Shown one piece after another: positions 7,542-17,164 of a stretch of 64,000 bases of DNA. Origin of the DNA: Aurantimonas sp. HBX-1 (GTDB lineage Bacteria; Pseudomonadota; Alphaproteobacteria; Rhizobiales; Rhizobiaceae); the NCBI RefSeq assembly GCF_021391535.1, contig NZ_CP090066.1:509501-573500 (forward strand). The letters are read 5' to 3'. Position numbers and translations under genes: made by a program. Position 1 is the first letter of the stretch. Each line of letters starts with the position of its first letter. Under the pieces are notes generated by a model, which was not told the origin of the DNA, ran no database searches, and saw only the letters and a program-made list of their open reading frames with translations.

Positions 7542-9361
7542 GAGCGTTCTTTCAGCTGGTCTTCATAGGCCTGGCGCGCGGCGAGGACCTCCGGGCGTTC
7601 CGAGGTCTCCGGGACAGCGACGTCCCACCAGTGCCCGCCATGCGGCGTCGAGGGATAGGGATCGGTGTCGACGACGATGACGAAGGGGCCCGTCCTGGCG
7701 GCGCGGCTGGCGAGCGCCGCTTCCAGTTCGCCGATGCTTGCCGCCTTCACCGCCTCGGCGCCCAGCGCCCGTGCATGGGCGACGAAGTCGATCGCCGGGG
7801 CGTTCGGCATGCCGGTATGGGCGTAGAGATTGTTGAACTCGGCGCCGCCGGTGGCGACCTGCAGCCGGTTGATGCAGCCATAGCCGCGATTGTCGGTGAG
7901 GACGACGGTGAAGGGCACGCCCATCATTGCCGCGGTCGCGAGCTCGGAATTGGCCATCATGTAGCTGCCGTCGCCTAGCATGCAGATGACGTCACGGTCC
8001 GGTTCGGCCAGTTTGATGCCGAGCGCGCCGGCGATCTCGTAGCCCATGCAGGAATAGCCGTATTCCATGTGGTAGGCCCCGGCGCGGGGCGCCTTCCAGA
8101 GCTTGTGGAGCTCGCCCGGCATGGTGCCGGCGGCGCACATCACGACCGTGTCGTCGTGGCTCGCCCGCTGCACCGCGCCGATCACCTGCTGGTCGGTCGG
8201 GAGCGCGTTGCCGCCCGCGGGGGCGTCGGTGAGCGGGTCGACGGCGGCGAACCATGCTTGCTTGAGGCCGGGCTCCGGCGCCGGCGCGCGATGGCCTTCG
8301 AGCGCGTCGGTCAGCTGTTCCAGCGCCGAAAGCGCATCGGCGCAGAGCGGCTCGGCGCCGTGCTTCATCGCGTCGTAGGCGGCGACGTTGATCGAGACGA
8401 GGCGGCGCTCGGGGTTCTTGAACAGCGCCCAGGAACCGGTGGTGAAGTCCTGGAAACGGGTGCCGACGCCGATGACGAGTTCGGCGCAGGCCGCCACCGT
8501 GTTGGCCGACGAGGCGCCGGTGACGCCGACCGGGCCGTAGTTCCATTCGTGGTCCCAGGCGAGCGCCGACTTGCCGGCCTGGCTCTCGACGACCGGGATG
8601 CCGAAGCGTCCGGCGAACGCCGCCAGCGCATCCGCGGCCTCGGCGTAATGGACGCCGCCGCCGGCGACGATCACCGGCTGTCTCGCCGCGCGGATCAACC
8701 CGGCGACGTTCTTTACCTCGGCCGGGTCCGGTGCCGGGCGGCGGAACGGCCAGGTCTTCTCGGCGAAGAAGCTCTCAGGCCAGTCGTAGCTCTCGGCCTG
8801 CACGTCCTGGCAGAAGGCCAGCGTGACCGGACCGCAATCGGCGGGATCGGTCATCGTGCGCATGGCGCGAGGCAGGGCGGTGAGCAGCTGCTCGGGCCGG
8901 GTGATGCGGTCGAAATAACGGCTGACCGGCCGGAAGCAGTCATTGGCGGAGACCGTGCCGTCGGCGAAATCCTCGACCTGCTGCAGCACCGGGTCCGGGC
9001 CGCGCCCGGCGAAGACGTCGCCCGGCACCAGCAGCACCGGCAGGCGGTTGACGTGGGCGAGGGCGGCGGCGGTGACCATGTTGGTCGCGCCCGGCCCGAT
9101 CGAAGACGTCACCATCATCGCGCGCCGGCGCCGCCGCTGCTTGGCATAGGCGATGGCAGCATGCGCCATGGTCTGCTCGTTCTGGCCGCGATGCGTCGGC
9201 AGGACATCCTGAACGCCGGCCAGGGCCTCGCCGAGCCCCGCGACGTTGCCGTGGCCGAAAATCGCCCAGCAGCCGGCGATGAAGGGCTCGCCCGACGGGG
9301 TCATCTGCGCGGAAAGCCAGCGAACCATCGCCTGCGCCGCCGTCAGTCGGATCGTCGTCAT
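7538..9361 (-). CDS. iolD: 3D-(3,5/4)-trihydroxycyclohexane-1,2-dione acylhydrolase, ThDP-dependent
   Basis: A 607-residue member of the thiamine-diphosphate enzyme superfamily. The N-terminal catalytic glutamate is E62 (HRGQNEQT). The ThDP/Mg2+ motif is GDGS at 463-466 with N471. IolD cleaves the ring of the dione to give 5-deoxy-glucuronate. The ATG at 9361 is chosen because it makes the ATGA overlap with the end of iolC and the protein then starts with the usual IRLTAAQAMVRWL. The frame stays open further upstream, but that stretch is the reverse frame of iolC. Confidence 0.95.
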   Translation of the reverse strand: MTTIRLTAAQAMVRWLSAQMTPSGEPFIAGCWAIFGHGNVAGLGEALAGVQDVLPTHRGQNEQTMAHAAIAYAKQRRRRRAMMVTSSIGPGATNMVTAAALAHVNRLPVLLVPGDVFAGRGPDPVLQQVEDFADGTVSANDCFRPVSRYFDRITRPEQLLTALPRAMRTMTDPADCGPVTLAFCQDVQAESYDWPESFFAEKTWPFRRPAPDPAEVKNVAGLIRAARQPVIVAGGGVHYAEAADALAAFAGRFGIPVVESQAGKSALAWDHEWNYGPVGVTGASSANTVAACAELVIGVGTRFQDFTTGSWALFKNPERRLVSINVAAYDAMKHGAEPLCADALSALEQLTDALEGHRAPAPEPGLKQAWFAAVDPLTDAPAGGNALPTDQQVIGAVQRASHDDTVVMCAAGTMPGELHKLWKAPRAGAYHMEYGYSCMGYEIAGALGIKLAEPDRDVICMLGDGSYMMANSELATAAMMGVPFTVVLTDNRGYGCINRLQVATGGAEFNNLYAHTGMPNAPAIDFVAHARALGAEAVKAASIGELEAALASRAARTGPFVIVVDTDPYPSTPHGGHWWDVAVPETSERPEVLAARQAYEDQLKERS

Positions 9362-11268
9362 GCGGCGCGCTCCTTGGCCTGGTCTCGGGCTGCGTCCCAG
9401 AGGGTGCAGAGCCGCGAAAAGTTCTGGGTCATCCGCTCCACCGCCGCAGCGTCGTCGATCATGCCGGCGAGCCAGTCGCGCGCGGCCGAGCCGAAGATGG
9501 TGCGTCCGACGGCGAAGCCCTTGACCAGCTCGTGCCGCGCCGCCTCGGCGAAGCTCGCGGCGAGGTCCGCCTCGCTGGAGTCGAGGCCGAGGACGACGAT
9601 GCCGCGGCAATGCGGATCGTGGTCGGCGATCGCCGCGCAGGCCGCCTCCCACGCCGCCGAGCTGGTCAGCGGTTCGAGCTTCCACCAGTCGGGATAGATG
9701 CCGATCTCGTAGAAGCGGCGGATCAGGCTCGCACTGGTCCGGTCGTCGACGGGTCCGAGCCGGGACGGGATGATCTCCAGCAGGAACTCCAGCCGGTTGC
9801 GCCGGGCGGCGCGATAGAGCCGCTTCAGCGTCGCCTCCTGGTCGGCGCGCATCGCGTCCGTGTCGTCCGGGTGGCAGAAGCACAGAACCTTGACGACCTG
9901 GTGCAGCGGCCATTCGACCAGATTGCCGCAATCTTCCCCGAATTCCGGCTCCAGCGCCAGCGGATGCGACCCCGGCCATTCCGCCGGGCGGCCGACCCAG
10001 AGCCCGGCGCCGGCAGCGGCGTGGAGGGCGGTGCGCCCGAGCCGGTCGTCGCAGAGAATGCCGTAACCGTGGCGGCCGCCGGCAACCTGTAGGGCCGCTT
10101 TCAGGCACAGCGCCTTGAAGGCGCCGATGCGCTCCGGCGTCGCGCCATCCAGATCTTCCAGCTGCATGCGGTGGTCGAAGGCGAAGACGCGCATCACCGG
10201 CCAGTCGACATGCCGGTTGGTCGACCAGTGGATCTGCTCGAGTTCGGCGTCGTGGCGCAGCGCTGGCGTGCGGATGCCGCGCGCGAGGAAGAACTGCAGT
10301 TCCTCGAGGCTCGGATAGGCGGGCGTGCAGCCATGGCGCGACACCGCGAAGGCGCCGCAGGCATTGGCGTATTCCAGCGCCTTCGGCCAGCTCTCGTCGT
10401 CGAGCCAGCCTTTCAGCAGGCCGGACATGAAACCGTCGCCGGCCCCCAGCACGTTGAACACCTCGATCGGGAAGCCAGGCCCCGCCTCGCCGTCGTCGAG
10501 ATCGTCGGGGATCGCCCCGGCAAACGCGACCGCCCCGGCGGCGCCGCGCTTCAGCACCAGCGTCGCGCCGGTCAGCGCCCGCACGGCGCGGAGCGCGGCC
10601 AAAGTGTCGGTGGAGCCGCCGGCGATGTGGAACTCCTCCTCGGTGCCGACGATCAGGTCGAACAGGCCGAGATGGCCCTGCAGCCGCGCGGTGACCGCCG
10701 CGCTCTCGATGAAGCGGTTCTCGCCGTCGCCATGGCCGGAAAGGCCCCAGAGATTGGGCCGGTAGTCGATGTCGAGCGCGGTGCGGGCGCCGCTGCCGCG
10801 GGCGATGCGCAGGGCCTTGAGGACGGCCGCCTCGGTGCGCGGATGCGACAGATGCGTGCCGGTCGCCACCACCGCCCGGGCCTCGGCGATGAAGCCGGGA
10901 TCGATGTCGTCCTCGCAGAGCGCCATGTCGGCGCAGTTCTCGCGGTAGAAGATCAGCGGAAAGCGGTGCTCGTCGCGGATGCCGAGCAGGACGAGGGCGG
11001 TGAGGCGCTCCGGGTCGGTCGTCACGCCGCGGACGTCGACGCCCTCGCGCTGCAGCTCCTCGCGGATGAAGCGGCCCATGTGCTCGTCGCCGACGCGGGT
11101 GATCAGCGCCGATTTCAGTCCCAGCCGCGCCGTGCCGGTCGCCATGTTGGTGGGCGAGCCGCCGAGATATTTGTGGAAGGACCCCATGTCCTCGAGCCGC
11201 CCGCCAATTTGGGCACCGTAGAGGTCGACGGACGAGCGGCCGATGGTGATGACGTCGAGGCGCTTCAC
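9358..11268 (-). CDS. iolC: 5-dehydro-2-deoxygluconokinase fused to a DUF2090 domain
   Basis: A 636-residue two-domain protein. Residues 1 to about 330 are a PfkB-type sugar kinase with GGSPTN near 36-41 and the catalytic GAGD at 275-278 (D278 as base). Residues from about 335 to the end are DUF2090, which resembles class I aldolases (VFAFDHRMQLEDL; LLEIIPSR; VVLGLDSSE). The kinase phosphorylates 2-deoxy-5-keto-D-gluconate. The attached domain is a plausible substitute for the IolJ aldolase that acts next, since no separate iolJ lies in the locus; that role is inference. The stop overlaps iolD and the start overlaps the ABC ATPase gene, each by four bases. Confidence 0.93.
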   Translation of the reverse strand: MKRLDVITIGRSSVDLYGAQIGGRLEDMGSFHKYLGGSPTNMATGTARLGLKSALITRVGDEHMGRFIREELQREGVDVRGVTTDPERLTALVLLGIRDEHRFPLIFYRENCADMALCEDDIDPGFIAEARAVVATGTHLSHPRTEAAVLKALRIARGSGARTALDIDYRPNLWGLSGHGDGENRFIESAAVTARLQGHLGLFDLIVGTEEEFHIAGGSTDTLAALRAVRALTGATLVLKRGAAGAVAFAGAIPDDLDDGEAGPGFPIEVFNVLGAGDGFMSGLLKGWLDDESWPKALEYANACGAFAVSRHGCTPAYPSLEELQFFLARGIRTPALRHDAELEQIHWSTNRHVDWPVMRVFAFDHRMQLEDLDGATPERIGAFKALCLKAALQVAGGRHGYGILCDDRLGRTALHAAAGAGLWVGRPAEWPGSHPLALEPEFGEDCGNLVEWPLHQVVKVLCFCHPDDTDAMRADQEATLKRLYRAARRNRLEFLLEIIPSRLGPVDDRTSASLIRRFYEIGIYPDWWKLEPLTSSAAWEAACAAIADHDPHCRGIVVLGLDSSEADLAASFAEAARHELVKGFAVGRTIFGSAARDWLAGMIDDAAAVERMTQNFSRLCTLWDAARDQAKERAA

Positions 11269-12044
11269 ACCGTGCCCCCGAGACTTGATTCCAGCTGGGC
11301 CATTTCCTGGCCGCCGGCCATCAGGTCCTGCAGCTCTTCCGCCGTGATCTGGCCGCGCCGGCTGGTGCCGAGTGTCTTGCCGCGCGACAGCACGGTGAAG
11401 CGGTCGCCGACGGCCATTGCGTGGCGCACGTTGTGGGTGATGAAGACGATGCCGACGCCCTGCTTGCGGACCCGGTCGATGGTGGAGAGGACATTGGCGG
11501 TCTGGCGGACGCCGAGCGCCGAGGTCGGCTCGTCGAGGATCAGGACCCGCGCACCGAAATACACGGCCCGGGCGATGGCGACGGTCTGGCGCTCGCCGCC
11601 CGACAGCGTGCCGACGGCTTGGTCCGGCTCACGCAGCGCGATGCCCATCGACCGCATGTGCTCCATCGTCACCTGGTTGGCGTGGTCGATGTCGAAGCGC
11701 TTGAACAGCCATTTCCCCTTGGTCGGCTCCCGCCCCATGAAGAAATTGCGCGTCACGCTCATCAGCGGGATCATCGCCAGGTCCTGGTAGACGGTGGCGA
11801 TGCCGGCGTTCATCGCGGCGCGCGGGCTGGAGAAGTGCATCGGCTTGCCGTCGACGAGGATCTCGCCGCGGGTCGGCTTGTGGACGCCGGACATCGTCTT
11901 GATGAAGGTCGACTTGCCGGCGCCGTTGTCGCCGAGCAGGCAGTGGCACTCGCCGGGACGCACGTCGAAGCTGACGCCGGCGAGCGCGACGATGTTGCCA
12001 AAGTGCTTCTCGATGTCGCGCATTTCCAGGATGGCTTCGCTCAT
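11265..12044 (-). CDS. CUT2-family sugar ABC transporter ATPase, single nucleotide-binding domain (inositol uptake)
   Basis: A 259-residue ATPase with Walker A GDNGAGKST at 38-46, signature LSGGE at 147-151 and Walker B LILDEP at 168-173. Most CUT2 ATPases such as RbsA or IatA carry two ATPase domains in about 500 residues. This one has a single domain, as in the fructose transporter protein FrcA of rhizobia, so a homodimer is expected. It sits between the permease gene (one base apart) and iolC (ATGA overlap), which points to inositol as substrate. Confidence 0.9.
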   Translation of the reverse strand: MSEAILEMRDIEKHFGNIVALAGVSFDVRPGECHCLLGDNGAGKSTFIKTMSGVHKPTRGEILVDGKPMHFSSPRAAMNAGIATVYQDLAMIPLMSVTRNFFMGREPTKGKWLFKRFDIDHANQVTMEHMRSMGIALREPDQAVGTLSGGERQTVAIARAVYFGARVLILDEPTSALGVRQTANVLSTIDRVRKQGVGIVFITHNVRHAMAVGDRFTVLSRGKTLGTSRRGQITAEELQDLMAGGQEMAQLESSLGGTV

Positions 12045-12045
12045 C

Positions 12046-13149
12046 TCAACGCTCCCCCGTCACGCGCTTGCGGATCAGATTGTTGAACACGACGGCGATG
12101 AGCAGCATCGAGCCGAGGAACACCTGGTACCAGTCCTGGTCGATGTCGGTGTAGGAGAGGCCGATCATCACCATGCCGAAGATGATCGAGCCGAAGAAGG
12201 CGCCGATCGCCGAGCCGTAGCCGCCGGTGAGCAGCGCGCCGCCGATGACCGCGGCGATGATCGCCTCGAACTCGCGCTGGAAGCCGCGCCGCGCGTCGGT
12301 GGAGCCGGCGTCGAGGACGGTGATGATGGCAACGAGCGCGGCGCAGCAGGCGGTGAGCATGAACAGGGCGATCTTCACCTTGCGCACCGGCACGCCGGAA
12401 TTCGTCGCGGCGGTCTGGTCGCCGCCGGAAGCGAAGATCCAGTTGCCCCAGGGGGTGCGCAGCAGGATCCAGGTCGCGACCGCGGTCAGCCCGACGAACC
12501 AGACGATCTCGACCGGAATGCCGCTGACGCGGGGCATGCCGTTGGAAAAGCTGCCGACGACGCCGATATGCGCGAGCCAGCGGAACAGTCCCTCGAAGGC
12601 GTCGCCCGAGAAGTAAGGGAGCAGCCAGTCGCCCTCGACGGCTCCCTGGATGCCGCGAAGCTGGGTGGCGCCGCCGGTCGCCCATTTCAGCCCGACGAGG
12701 CTGAGGCCGCGCAGAATGAACAGGAAGGCGAGGGTGACGATGAAGGAGGGCAGGGCGGTGCGCAGCACGATCTGCGCGTTGATGCCGCCGACCATCGCCG
12801 CGACCGCGAAGGTCATCGGGATCGCCAGGCTCAGCGGCAGGTCGTAGAGCGTCAGCCCGACGCCGAAGATCAGGCCGGCGAAGGCGACCATCGAGCCGAC
12901 CGACAGGTCGAACTCGCCGCCGATCATCAGGAGGGCCGCGCCGAGGGCAAGGATGCCGAGCTGGGCTGCCGGCGTCATGAAGTTGATCACCCCGGCGGGG
13001 CTGAACATCACCGGGTCGGCGGTGAAGAGGAAGAACACGGTCACCAGGACAAGACCGGCAAGGGCGCCGAGTTCGGGGCGCTGCATGATCCTCGTCAGCC
13101 CGGAGACCTTCTTCAGCCGCTCGTCGTCGAGCGTTTTGTCGGCGGCCAT
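12046..13149 (-). CDS. CUT2-family sugar ABC transporter permease (inositol uptake)
   Basis: A 367-residue membrane protein of the BPD_transp_2 family with eight to ten hydrophobic segments and the conserved GGEFDLSVGSM and FEAIIAAVIGGALLTGGYGS segments. It forms the membrane channel with the ATPase encoded one base downstream and the periplasmic binding protein encoded upstream. A 135-bp gap separates it from that binding-protein gene, where different expression of the two parts could be set. Inositol as substrate is inferred from operon context. Confidence 0.92.
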   Translation of the reverse strand: MAADKTLDDERLKKVSGLTRIMQRPELGALAGLVLVTVFFLFTADPVMFSPAGVINFMTPAAQLGILALGAALLMIGGEFDLSVGSMVAFAGLIFGVGLTLYDLPLSLAIPMTFAVAAMVGGINAQIVLRTALPSFIVTLAFLFILRGLSLVGLKWATGGATQLRGIQGAVEGDWLLPYFSGDAFEGLFRWLAHIGVVGSFSNGMPRVSGIPVEIVWFVGLTAVATWILLRTPWGNWIFASGGDQTAATNSGVPVRKVKIALFMLTACCAALVAIITVLDAGSTDARRGFQREFEAIIAAVIGGALLTGGYGSAIGAFFGSIIFGMVMIGLSYTDIDQDWYQVFLGSMLLIAVVFNNLIRKRVTGER

Positions 13150-13284
13150 GGTGATCCTCGTCTCTGGACCGTCGGCCGATCGCCGAACGGTCTGGTTCGC
13201 AGGCGCGGGGCCGCGCCCGGCTTGCCGTTAGATCTGGCAGCGATCGGCGTCGGAAGCGGCGCGGGCCGCCTCCGACGCAATCGA

Positions 13285-14205
<921 letters not shown>

Positions 14206-14267
14206 CGTGTTCCTCCCGTTGAGACGGCAGGCACGCGCCTGCCCCGGCGTCCTCCCGACGCCTGGTT

Positions 14268-14281
14268 GGAATAATTATTCC
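14268..14281. promoter_or_regulatory. IolR-type operator, perfect palindrome GGAATAATTATTCC
   Basis: A perfect 14-bp palindrome matching the GGAA-N6-TTCC motif reported for the RpiR-type IolR of Sinorhizobium meliloti. It overlaps the stop codon of iolR (14275-14277) and lies just upstream of the binding-protein gene that opens the catabolic operon, a fitting place for repression of that promoter. Confidence 0.8.
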
Positions 14282-15126
14282 ATTTCGTCGGCTAACGCAA
14301 GCGGCCCGCCCGAGCCCCGCCGGCGCGCGCCGATGGCGACGGCCAGGGCCAAAGAGAGCGAAAGCGTGGCGGACAGGCCGCGAAAAGCGCCGAAATCGGC
14401 TTCGGTGACGGTGAGCACCTGGGCGCCGATGCCGCTCAGCGGGCTGAGGACCGTGTCGGTGATCGCCACGACGGCGAGGCCGCGCGCCTGCGCGTATTCC
14501 GCCAGTTCCACCGTCTCGGCGCTGTAGGGCGCGAAGCTGACGGCGAGCAGCGCGTCGTCCGGCATCAGTGCATGGCGCCGGTCGAGGCGCCCCAGCCCGT
14601 CATGCAGGAGCGATGGCACGGCCATCTTGTCGAAGACGTAGTCGAGATAGGCGGCGACGGCGAAGGCGCGGCGCAGCCCGACGACATGGACGGTGCGCGC
14701 CCCGGACAGCGCCGCGACGGCACGGTCCAGGCCTTCGGCGTCGATGTTGCGGGCGAGGCGCTCGAGCGAGAGCTGGCTCGTCTCGATGAATTCGGCGAGC
14801 AGCGCCGCGGGGCTTTCCGATCCCGCCTCGCCGAGGTTACGCAGCCGCGTGCCGTAGTCCGGCCAGACCTGCGCATAGCCCTCGCGGAACAGGCGCTGCA
14901 TCTGCGAGAAGCCGGAGAACCCCATGATCTGGCAGAAGCGCATCATCGCCGAGGGCTGCACGCCGGCCGCCTTAGCCAGTTCGCCCACGGTGGACAGCGC
15001 GATGCGATCGGAGTGCCCCGCCAGATATTCGGCGCACTGGGCGAGCCGCTTCGGCAGCGTCCCCGACACTTCCTGCAGGCGCCGGTGAAACGCCTCGATG
15101 CTTTGTGGTGCGCTTTCGCCCGGCAT
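14275..15126 (-). CDS. iolR: RpiR-family transcriptional regulator of inositol catabolism
   Basis: A 283-residue regulator with an N-terminal HTH_6 domain (residues about 10-85, including VGELAKAAGVQPSAMMRFCQ) and a C-terminal SIS sugar-phosphate isomerase-like domain (about 120-260, including VHVVGLRRAFAVA). This class represses inositol genes in rhizobia and is released by a phosphorylated pathway intermediate. It lies between the minus-strand operon and the plus-strand dehydrogenase genes, with a GGAA-N6-TTCC palindrome on each side. The neighbourhood supports the IolR name; the effector is not known. Confidence 0.88.
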   Translation of the reverse strand: MPGESAPQSIEAFHRRLQEVSGTLPKRLAQCAEYLAGHSDRIALSTVGELAKAAGVQPSAMMRFCQIMGFSGFSQMQRLFREGYAQVWPDYGTRLRNLGEAGSESPAALLAEFIETSQLSLERLARNIDAEGLDRAVAALSGARTVHVVGLRRAFAVAAYLDYVFDKMAVPSLLHDGLGRLDRRHALMPDDALLAVSFAPYSAETVELAEYAQARGLAVVAITDTVLSPLSGIGAQVLTVTEADFGAFRGLSATLSLSLALAVAIGARRRGSGGPLALADEME

Positions 15127-15182
15127 GGCTGCGGCTCCTGTTCGGCGCGACTATCATCGATACGCCGGAGAAAGAAAATAAT

Positions 15183-15196
15183 GGAATGAAAATTCC
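15183..15196. promoter_or_regulatory. IolR-type operator GGAA-TGAAAA-TTCC
   Basis: A second GGAA-N6-TTCC site in the 108-bp divergent region between iolR (start 15126) and the dehydrogenase at 15235. From here the regulator could control both its own gene and the plus-strand inositol genes. Confidence 0.75.
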
Positions 15197-15234
15197 ACAA
15201 CTGATATGACGGCCGCCGAAGGGGAGGAGGGCGC

Positions 15235-16359
15235 ATGGCAATCGGCATCGGCCTGATCGGCACCGGGTTCATGGGCAAGGCGCATGCTCTGGCATGGCGC
15301 AACGCCAATGCCGTGATGGGCGGCCTGCCGGCGGTGCGGCTCGTCCATCTCTGCGACACGCCGCTCGAGAAAGCCCGGGAGATGGCCGGGCAGTTCGGCT
15401 TCGAGACCGCCGGCGATGACTGGCAGGCGCTGATCGCCGATCCGGCGGTCGAGGTGGTGTCGATCACCACGCCGAACGCGCTGCACCGCCCGATGGCGGA
15501 GGCGGCGCTCGCCGCCGGCAAGCACGTCTGGTGCGAGAAGCCGCTCGGCGTGACGCTGGCCGACGCCGAGGCGATGGCCGCGGCGAGCGGCGACCGCCTC
15601 ACCCTCGTCGGCTACAACTATTTGCGCAATCCGGCCTTCACGCATGCCTGCCGGCTGGTGGCCGAGGGCAGGATCGGCCGGCTATTCCACCTGCGCGGCT
15701 GGGTCGACGAGGACTACCAGGCGGACGAGACGCTGCCCTGGACCTGGCGCTGCCGGGCCTCGGAGGCCGGTCTTGGGGCGCTCGGCGACATCGGCGTGCA
15801 TCTGGTCTCGCTGCTGACGGCGCTCGGCGGGCCGATCGACTCGGTCGTCGCCGAGATGGGCGCGGCCTATGCGACACGGCCGCTGCCGGAAGGCGGGGAA
15901 GGGGTGGTCGAGAACGAGGACCTCGCCAGCGCGCTGGTGCGCTTTCGCGCCGGCTTTCACGGTGCGCTGACGATCTCGCGCGCCGCCTGGGGGCGCAAGG
16001 GCAGTCTCGGTTTCGAGGCGCATGGCAGCTCGGGCATGATCGTCTACGACCAGGAGCGGATGAACGAGCTGCAGCTCTATACCAATGACGGCCCGAAATC
16101 CGAGCGGGGTTTCCGCACCATTCTCACCGGCCCCGAGCACGCGCCCTACGGCGCCTTCTGCCCGGCGCCGGGCCACGGGCTCGGCTTCAACGACCTGAAG
16201 ACCATCGAGGCGGCGCAATTGCTGGCGGGCCTTGCGGGCGGGCCGAGGCCCGGCCCGGACTTTGCCGAGGCGCTGGAAATCGAGCGCGTCGTCCATGCGA
16301 TCGCCGCTTCCGCGCGGGACGACGGGCGACGCGTGACCGTCGCGGCGGTGCGCGGATGA
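15235..16359 (+). CDS. Gfo/Idh/MocA-family dehydrogenase, inositol-locus paralogue
   Basis: A 374-residue NAD(P)-dependent oxidoreductase with the Rossmann motif GLIGTGFMG at 6-14 and the catalytic lysine in CEKP near residue 100. It is longer than IolG and belongs to the branch that oxidises inositol stereoisomers or related cyclic sugars. A strong GGGAGGAGG site precedes the ATG. It opens the plus-strand set under an IolR-type palindrome and overlaps the next gene by four bases. Likely substrates are scyllo-inositol, another isomer or an inositol-derived sugar; which one cannot be told. Confidence 0.85.
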   Translation: MAIGIGLIGTGFMGKAHALAWRNANAVMGGLPAVRLVHLCDTPLEKAREMAGQFGFETAGDDWQALIADPAVEVVSITTPNALHRPMAEAALAAGKHVWCEKPLGVTLADAEAMAAASGDRLTLVGYNYLRNPAFTHACRLVAEGRIGRLFHLRGWVDEDYQADETLPWTWRCRASEAGLGALGDIGVHLVSLLTALGGPIDSVVAEMGAAYATRPLPEGGEGVVENEDLASALVRFRAGFHGALTISRAAWGRKGSLGFEAHGSSGMIVYDQERMNELQLYTNDGPKSERGFRTILTGPEHAPYGAFCPAPGHGLGFNDLKTIEAAQLLAGLAGGPRPGPDFAEALEIERVVHAIAASARDDGRRVTVAAVRG

Positions 16360-17138
16360 ACGCCGCCTTTCCCCTTGCCGTCTGTGCCGAGCTGGTCTTC
16401 ACCGACCTGCCGATGCCGGAGCGCGCGGCGCGCCTGGCGGAGATCGGTTTTGCGGTCGAGATCTGGGACTGGTCACGCCACGACGTTGCGGCGCTGGCGC
16501 GAAGTGGTGCGCAGTTCTCGTCGATGACCGGCTATCTGCGCGGCACACTTGCCGACGACGCGGGCGCGGACGAACTGCTGGCGACCGCGGCGCAGTCGGT
16601 CCCGGTGGCGCTGGAGCTCGGATGCCCGCGCCTCAATCTCCACGGGACCGGGCTGGACTCCAAGGGCCTGCCGGTGGTGCCGGGTGCCATCGCCAGCGGC
16701 GCCATGTGGCTGAAGGCCCGCGACACGCTGAGCCGCCTCGCCGATCTCGGCGAGCGGTCCGGCGTCACCTTCATGCTGGAGAACCTGAACACGGCCGTCG
16801 ACCATCCGGGCGTGCCCTTCGCACGGGCCGAGGACTGCCTTGCGCTCGTCGCGTCGCTCGCCCGGCCGGGCATCAAGCTCAATCTCGACCTCTACCATGC
16901 GCAGATCGGCGAGGGGAATTTGACCGAACTCTGCCGGCGGGCGCTGCCGCACATCGCCGAGATCCAGGTCGCCGACGTTCCCGGCCGCCACGAGCCCGGG
17001 ACCGGCGAGATCGCCTATCCCGCCATCGCGCGCGCCCTCCACGCGATGGGCTATCGCGGCACGGTCGGGCTGGAGGCGCTGCCCGAGGGCGACCATCTCC
17101 TTGCCCTGCAGCGCTTCCGCGACGCTTTCACGCTTTGA
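16356..17138 (+). CDS. Hydroxypyruvate isomerase-like TIM-barrel enzyme
   Basis: A 260-residue sugar isomerase/epimerase-fold protein. Residues MLENLN and NLDLYHAQIGEGNL carry metal and substrate ligands, and IQVADVPGRHEPGTGEI is the hallmark of the Hyi family. Known Hyi proteins interconvert hydroxypyruvate and tartronate semialdehyde, but relatives in inositol loci may act on ketoses or inososes. Its start overlaps the stop of the preceding dehydrogenase (ATGA), so the two are coupled. Hyi-like by sequence; an IolI-like isomerase role by context is an alternative. Confidence 0.78.
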   Translation: MNAAFPLAVCAELVFTDLPMPERAARLAEIGFAVEIWDWSRHDVAALARSGAQFSSMTGYLRGTLADDAGADELLATAAQSVPVALELGCPRLNLHGTGLDSKGLPVVPGAIASGAMWLKARDTLSRLADLGERSGVTFMLENLNTAVDHPGVPFARAEDCLALVASLARPGIKLNLDLYHAQIGEGNLTELCRRALPHIAEIQVADVPGRHEPGTGEIAYPAIARALHAMGYRGTVGLEALPEGDHLLALQRFRDAFTL

Positions 17139-17164
17139 CCCACCCTCCTGAACGGAAACCTGAC

